Positions 58,081 through 64,000 of a DNA stretch of 64,000 nucleotides are shown one piece after another. Location: NCBI GenBank assembly GCA_021014325.1, contig CM037461.1, forward strand, positions 5,919,501-5,983,500. The letters run 5' to 3'. Within the stretch, counting starts at the first letter, position 1. Each line of letters starts with the position of its first letter. The translations under genes were made by a program, and so were the position numbers. The notes under the pieces were generated by a model. It searched no databases and was not told where the DNA came from. It worked only from the letters and a program-made list of their open reading frames with translations. This stretch comes from Plazaster borealis. Lineage: Eukaryota; Echinodermata; Asteroidea; Forcipulatida; Labidiasteridae.

Positions 58081-59272
58081 TGAGAAGTAAAGGTCAACAT
58101 GGGGTCACGGTTACCCAAGGCTAATCTCCAATGCCCAAGGATTTTATAACTGAACAAAGTTTGAAAATCGGTTGTGTAGTTCTTGAATTATGAATTTTTT
58201 AAAAATCTGACATTTGATTGTTAGCGAGGTTTGCACGGACGGCTGTTTCAGAGACAAACAAAGCGTAATGTCAAGTTCAGGTGCCTGAACCTTGAAAAGA
58301 GACTAGACTACAAGCATGTTTGAAGGACTTTGAACCTTGCGGTTTGATTCAATGGAGCAAGCAGCCGCTCACCGTCTAACTGGTTTATATCGCGTATTGT
58401 GTGTGTTTTCAATGCAGTTTATTCCCGCGGTTTGACAGCGGGTCAATGTATACCCGATTTCAACCATAAGTGAAGGTCAAAAAGGTAACATCTCTGTGGA
58501 AAAGTTTGAGAAGGTTAAAAAATCTACAACATGATGTAAATATTGTGAGTAATGTGTATGTAAAAAGTACGAGTATTTCTTAAAGTATGAATTGTGAAGT
58601 TTTCAACTTCCGGTTTGAACAGGAAGACAAGGTCAAACGGTATAAGACTCTGTGTAGTATTTGCTACATTTGTCAAGACCTCTCCGATAATGTATAGATT
58701 GTTATGATCGCTTATGTACTTCTTGAGTTATGAATTTTTAAATGATTAAACTTCGATTTACTGTATTTTAACACTTGATGACGTCATCATGACGTCACAA
58801 CTACTTGATTGAGGTTTTATCAAGTTCCTTACATGGTGTAAATTTGAAGTTGATTTGATAAACGGAAGTTAATGTTTTTGCCGGGAAAGTGTTTTTTTGA
58901 AGAATTACACCAAGGCAAACTTTGACCTTTCGTTACGACCAGAAGTAAAGGTCATGTGAATTTGGCGTTTTCTTTTCAAATGTTGCCCGTGTCTTGATCT
59001 ATCATATGTCCAAATATAAATACTGTAGCTGTAATATTCGAGGACATACAGGCTTTCGCATACGGTCAATTTTTTACCTTAAATGGCTTGTAATTTGATA
59101 TCTGATGACGTCATCATGACGTAACTAAAGCGGTTTCATCTCCTAATAAATATCTAACTATATGTGAAGTTTCAAGTTCATGTGATGTTGGGAAAGGTGT
59201 CTTAGTTACCGGACAAGGGACGGAGAGAATCAGAAGAAAAAAATAAATAAAACGAACAATAACTAGAGATGA
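58081..59272. repeat. Repeat unit with partial 130-bp repeat and palindromes
   Basis: Starts within a 130-bp unit. 58,280-59,260 matches 60,740-61,700 (offset ~2,455). Contains TTCCGGTTTGAACAGGAAG and TGATGACGTCATCATGACG near 58,780. Confidence 0.75.
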
Positions 59273-59295
59273 GTTTTTTGTCATGTGACAAAAAC
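59273..59295. repeat. Left-end hairpin
   Basis: GTTTTTTGTCA/TGACAAAAAC with one unpaired T, preceded by AACTAGAG and followed by AAGGTGTTCG. Confidence 0.85.
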
Positions 59296-59871
59296 AAGGT
59301 GTTCGCGGGGAGTGATTGAATGAATAAACATTCTACCTTATCAATCCAATGCCTGGTCCAGGAGTTATGAATTTTTCTAAAAATTTAACATCAACTTCCG
59401 GTTTGGACCGGAAGTCAAGGTCAAATAGGGGTCACATTTTGTGTAGCGCGTTTAGTTTATGAAGATGATTTAGATGATGTATGGATTGTAAACCTCCACC
59501 AATTTGTTGAAACATTAACTTTCACTTTCCGGTTTGAACCGGAAGTCAAGGTCAAATGAGGTCACAGTGTGTAGCGTTTCTTAAATCTTTGGAGCCCTTT
59601 CTGTTGATGTATAGATGATAAAAATCCAATGTGCGGTTCAGGAGTTCTGATTTTTTCAAATATTAAATTTCATCTTCCGGTTTGAACAGGAAGTAAAGGT
59701 CAATTGGGGTCACATTCTGTAAATCATTTGTTAAGTTGTTACATACTTGTCCAATGATGTATAGATTGTAAAAATCCATTGTGTGGTTCAGGAATTATGA
59801 ATTTTGAAACATTAAATTTCAGTTAATTTTCAGTTTGAAAATCGGGCGAGTAGTTCTTGAGATATGGTGTC

Positions 59872-60650
59872 ACTTCCGTTTGACCCGGAAGTAAAGGTCA
59901 ACATGGGGTCACGGTACCCAAGGCTAATCTCCAATGCCCAAGGAGTCTATAACTGTAAAAAATTTGAAAATCGGTTGAGTAGTACTTGAGATATGGTGTC
60001 ACTTCCGGTTGACCCGGAAGTAAAGGTCAACATGGGGTCACGGTTACCCAAAGCTAATCTCTAATGCCCAAGGAGTCTATAACTGAAAACAGTTTGAAAA
60101 TCGGTTGTGTAGTTCTTGAGATATGGTGTCACTTCCGGTTGACCCGGAAGTAAAGGTCAACATGGGGTCACGGCTACCCAAAGCTAATCTCTAATGCCCA
60201 AGGAGTCTATAACTGAAAACAGTTTGAAAATCGGTTGTGTAGTTCTTGAGATATGATCTCACTTCCGGTTGACCTCGAAGTAAAGGTCAACATGGGGTCA
60301 CGGTTACCCAAGGCTAATCTCCAATGCCCAAGGAGTCTATAACTGAAACAAATTTGAAAATCGGTTTAGTAGTTCTTGAGATATGTTGTTACTTCCGGTT
60401 GACCCGGAAGTAAAGGTCAACATGGGGTCACGGTTACCCAAAGCTAATCTCCAATGCTCAAGGAGTCTATCACTGAAAACAGTTTGAAAATCGGTTGTGT
60501 AGTTCTTGAGATATGGTCCCACTTCCGGTTGACCCGGAAGTAAAGGTCAACTTGGGATCACGGTTACCCAAGGCTAATCTCCAATGCCCAAGGAGTTTAT
60601 AACTGAACAAAGTTTGAAAATCGGTTGTGTAGTTCTTGAATTATGATTTT
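59872..60650. repeat. 130-bp tandem repeat array (6 units)
   Basis: Unit starts at 59,872, 60,001, 60,131, 60,261, 60,391 and 60,521 (129 then 130 bp steps). Same unit as 51,988-52,507. The last units match that array in order, so the arrays are duplicates with different unit number. Confidence 0.92.
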
Positions 60651-61711
60651 TTTAAAAATCTGACATTTAATTGTTAGCGAGGTTTGCACGGACGGCTGTT
60701 TTAGAGACTAACAAAGCGAAATGTCAAAATCAGGTTGCGCGAACCTTGAAAAGAGACTAGACTACAAGCATGTTTGAAGGACTTTGAACCTTGCGGTTTG
60801 ATTCAATGGAGCAAGCAGCCGCTCACCGTCTAACTGGTTTAGATCGCGTATTGTGTGTGTTTTCAATGCAGTTTATTCCCGCGGTTTGACAGCGGGTCAA
60901 TGTATACCCAATTACAACCATAAGTGAAGGTCAAAAAGGTAACATCTCTGTGGAAAAGTTTGAGAAGGCTTAAAAATCTACAACATGATGTAAAAATTGT
61001 GAGTAATGTGTATGTAAAAAGTACAAGTATTCCTTAAAGTTTGAATTGTGAAGTTTTCAACTTCCGGTTTGAACAGGAAGACAAGGTCAAACAGTATAAG
61101 ACTCTGTTTAGTATTTGCTACATTTGTCAAGACCTCTCCGATGATGTATAGATTGTTAAAATAGCATATGTACTTCTTGCGTTATGAATTTTTAAATGAT
61201 TAAACTTTGATTTACTGTATTTCAACACTTGATGACGTAATCATGACGTCACAACTACTTGATTGAGGTTTTATCAAGTTCCTTACACGGTGTAAATTTG
61301 AAGTTGATCTGATACACAGAAGTTAATGTTTTTGCCGGGAAAGTGTTTTTTTGAAGAATTACACCAAGGCAAACTTTGACCTTCCGGTACGACCGGAAGT
61401 TAAGGTCATACGATTTTGACATTAACTTTTTAAATGTTGCCCGTGTCTTGATCTATCATATGCCCAAATATGAATACCATAGCTGTAATATTCAGAGACA
61501 TACGGGCATTGGCATAGGGTCACTTTTTCCCCTTAAATGGCTTGTAACTTGATACCTAATGACGTCACCATGACGTAACTAAAGCGGTTTCATCTCCTAA
61601 TGAATATCTAATCATATGTGAAGTTTCAAGTTCATGTGATGTTGGGAAAGGTGTCTTAGTTACCGGACAAGGGACGAAGAGAAGTAGAAGAAGTAAAAAA
61701 CTAGACTTTCA
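60651..61711. repeat. Repeat block between array and hairpin
   Basis: Second copy of 58,200-59,270. Palindromic TTCCGGTTTGAACAGGAAG near 61,062 and TGATGACGTAATCATGACG near 61,231. Confidence 0.75.
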
Positions 61712-61733
61712 GTTTTTGTCATGTGACAAAAAC
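61712..61733. repeat. Left-end hairpin
   Basis: Same 10-bp stem as 54,497-54,518, preceded by AACTAGACTTTCA and followed by AAGGTGTTCGTGG. Confidence 0.9.
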
Positions 61734-63403
61734 AAGGTGTTCGTGGGGAGTGATTGAATGAATAAACATTCTACCTTATCAATCCAATGCCTGGTCCAGG
61801 AGTTATGAATTTTTCTAAAAATTTAACATCAACTTCCGGTTTGGACCGGAAGTCAAGGTCAAATAGGGGTCACATTATGTGTAGCGCATTTAGTTTATGA
61901 AGACGTTTTAGATGATGTATGGATTGTAAACCTCAAACGATTTGTTGAAACATTAACGTTTACTTTCCGGTTCGAACCGGAAGTCAAGGTCAAATGAGGT
62001 CACAGTGTGTAGCGTTTCGTAAATCTTTGGAGCCCTTTCTGATGATGTATAGATGATAAAAATCCAATGTGTGGTTCAGGAGTTCTGATTTTTTCAAATA
62101 TTAAATTTCATCTTCCGGTTTGAACAGGAAGTAAAGGTCACTTGGGGTCACATTCTGTATATCGTTTGTTAAGTTGTTACATACTTGTCCGATGGTGTAT
62201 AGATTGTAAAAATCCATCGTGTGGTTCAGGAATTATGAATTTTGAAACATTAAATTTCAACTTCCGCTTTGAACCGAAAGTCAGGGTCAAACGGGGTCAC
62301 AATAAGTGTAGCGTATGTTAGGTTTTACAAAGACCTTTCAGATGATGTATAGATTGTAAAAATCCAATGTGTGGTTCAGGAGTTACGAATTTTTCAAGTA
62401 TTACATGGATTATCTTCATGCCGGGGTGCGCAATATACAAGGTAACAGCGATGCTATTTAATGTATTCCTACATGTAGTTGATGTAAACTGAACTACACG
62501 CACAATGTACGTGTATCTGTACACGTGTTATTACACCATCTTGCGTTATCAAATTGGGTCAACACAAACGTGCGCTTTAATGCCGGTGGTCATAAGACAA
62601 GATGTAAATGTCAAAATGTTGTTATTTCTGTGCAAAAGTTTGAGCTGGCTCAACGTTCTACAACCTGATGCAGAAATTATGCTGAAAAGATAAGTAGTTT
62701 TTGAGATACGAAATTTATATAATTTTAAATTTCCGGGTTGAACCGGAAGTCAAGGTCAAATGGGGTCACTTTCTGTGTAGCGTTTGTTGGACCTTTAACG
62801 AACTTTCCGATGATGTATAGATTGTAAAAATCCAACATGTCGTTCATGAGTTATGATTTTTTTTTCAAATATTAAACTTTGATTGAATGTAATTCAATAC
62901 CTGATGACGTCATCATGACATCATCAAATTTGTGTCGTCTTGATATTTAGGTTCAAATGTCTGATGAGTTTCAATGTAAAATTCAATTTCAATCTTGAGT
63001 TATGTCGTAGATAAGCCCGAAAATGATGTTTTTCAAGAACAAAACCAAAGGCAAACTTTGACCTAGGGCATGACCTTGAAGAAAAGGTCATACGATTTTG
63101 ACGTTAACTTTTGAAATGTAGCCCCAGTCTTGATCTATCACATGCCCAATTATGAACATCATAGCTTTCATATTCAATGAGATACAGCAAATACCAAATG
63201 GTCATTTTTCAACTTTAAAAACGTTGTAATTCGACACCTGATGACGTCATCATGACGTCATGACAATTGTGCCGTCCTCATATTGAGGTTCAATTGTCTG
63301 ATGAGTTTCAAGGTTCAATTCAGTTTCAATGTTGAGTTATGCTGTAGAGAAGAGTTCTAGGGAAGAAGAAGATGGAGAAGAAAAAAAACGGAACAATAAC
63401 AAG
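61734..63403. repeat. Hairpin-bounded non-coding body, duplicate copy
   Basis: Near-identical to 54,519-56,192 with an offset of ~7,215 falling to 7,211. It has the perfect palindrome TTCCGGTTCGAACCGGAA at 61,965-61,982. Confidence 0.85.
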
Positions 63404-63471
63404 AGGTGTTCGTGCTCATATTGCACGAACACCTAATAAGAGGTGTTCGGAGCAAAGCTCTCCGAACACCT
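63404..63471. repeat. Two right-end hairpins
   Basis: Hairpins with GTGC/GCAC (63,404-63,434) and GGAG/CTCC (63,441-63,471). Relative to 56,193-56,327 the middle GGGC/GCCC hairpin is cleanly absent. Confidence 0.9.
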
Positions 63472-64000
63472 AATAATAACGTAAACTTATATAGCGCCAA
63501 AATCCGCCAAAAAAGACGGAAGGGTGGCCAGTTTTGCAATTTTCAAACGTTGTCGAAATGGTTTGGTAAAGCTAAAAAAAACAGTGGCACACAAACAATC
63601 CTGTGGAAGTTTTGTTTATAAAGGGAAGAGTGAAATCATTCATGTAGCCGTGTTCAAGCAAATCAGAGGATGGGATCATCATGTAACCACAAATTTTTGT
63701 TTATGATATTCGATAAAGGCATCATATTTTATGAGGGATTTTTACAGGACATGCAAAGAAAATAGTTAGTCAAGACCGGTTTATACGCACTCAAGGTGTT
63801 CAAAAGGCTTATAATTTGTTACGGTTTATATGAAGATTCTCCCCGTAACGAGTGAGAATCATAATGAAGTGCAAGCTTTAAGAAACAAAAAGTTTGATGC
63901 GACAAGTATAGTTCTTTTTAGAAAGGGGCGGGGGGAGAAGAGAACAAACAGAGGAAGGGGCAAAGAAAAACCGCGGGAGGGCCGGGAAGGGCGGACGGAA
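63472..64000. repeat. Duplicate of 56,328-56,850
   Basis: Near-identical copy, offset 7,144, running past the window end. Confidence 0.8.

Overview
The window is metazoan nuclear DNA: AT-rich, full of transposable elements, with spliceosomal GT-AG exons, degenerate TTAGGG tracts and tRNA-derived SINEs. The one host gene, built from CUB and LDL-receptor class A exons, together with the mix of Harbinger, Penelope-like, LINE, Ty3/gypsy and foldback elements, suggests a marine deuterostome invertebrate. An echinoderm is my best guess, but this is an inference and not a database result.

Layout. 1-11,400: repeats only. Modular blocks carry TTCCGGTTTGAACCGGAA and TGACGTCA palindromes, there is a ~3.6 kb direct duplication, and covarying hairpins end in a 7-copy hairpin array at 10,861-11,198. 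11,836-33,279, minus strand: exons of one secreted or membrane CUB/LDLa gene. These are a signal-peptide exon, a possible unknown exon, a CUB exon whose acceptor looks mutated, LDLa, CUB, two LDLa, and a second CUB that is a segmental duplicate of the first. Nearly all are phase 1-1. The introns hold a 6.15 kb Harbinger transposon with perfect 21-bp TIRs, TTA target duplications and two intact convergent genes (DDE transposase on plus, Myb/SANT-like protein on minus). They also hold a 5'-truncated LINE with an open reverse transcriptase, a broken Penelope-like element split by a foldback transposon, and several MITEs.

33,300-46,100: intergenic repeats, including diverged copies of the 130-bp tandem repeat, a 207-bp tandem duplication, SINEs, a CAG/TAG microsatellite, a Mutator-like MITE with a 9-bp TSD and a hAT MITE with an 8-bp TSD. 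46,110-48,707: an internally deleted Ty3/gypsy element with 116-bp LTRs and ACTAG TSDs. 48,800-51,200: duplicated repeat with telomere-like tracts and a foldback element around TTAGGG repeats. 51,400-64,000: the hairpin-bounded repeat system again, with exact 130-bp tandem arrays and a duplication offset by ~7.2 kb.

The most unusual feature is this hairpin system. About 1.65-1.7 kb non-coding bodies are bounded by AAGGTGTTCG and CGAACACCT. Seven left hairpins all follow ACTAGA, and right-end hairpins occur in clusters. The stems differ in sequence between copies but keep pairing, so the structure itself appears to be maintained.
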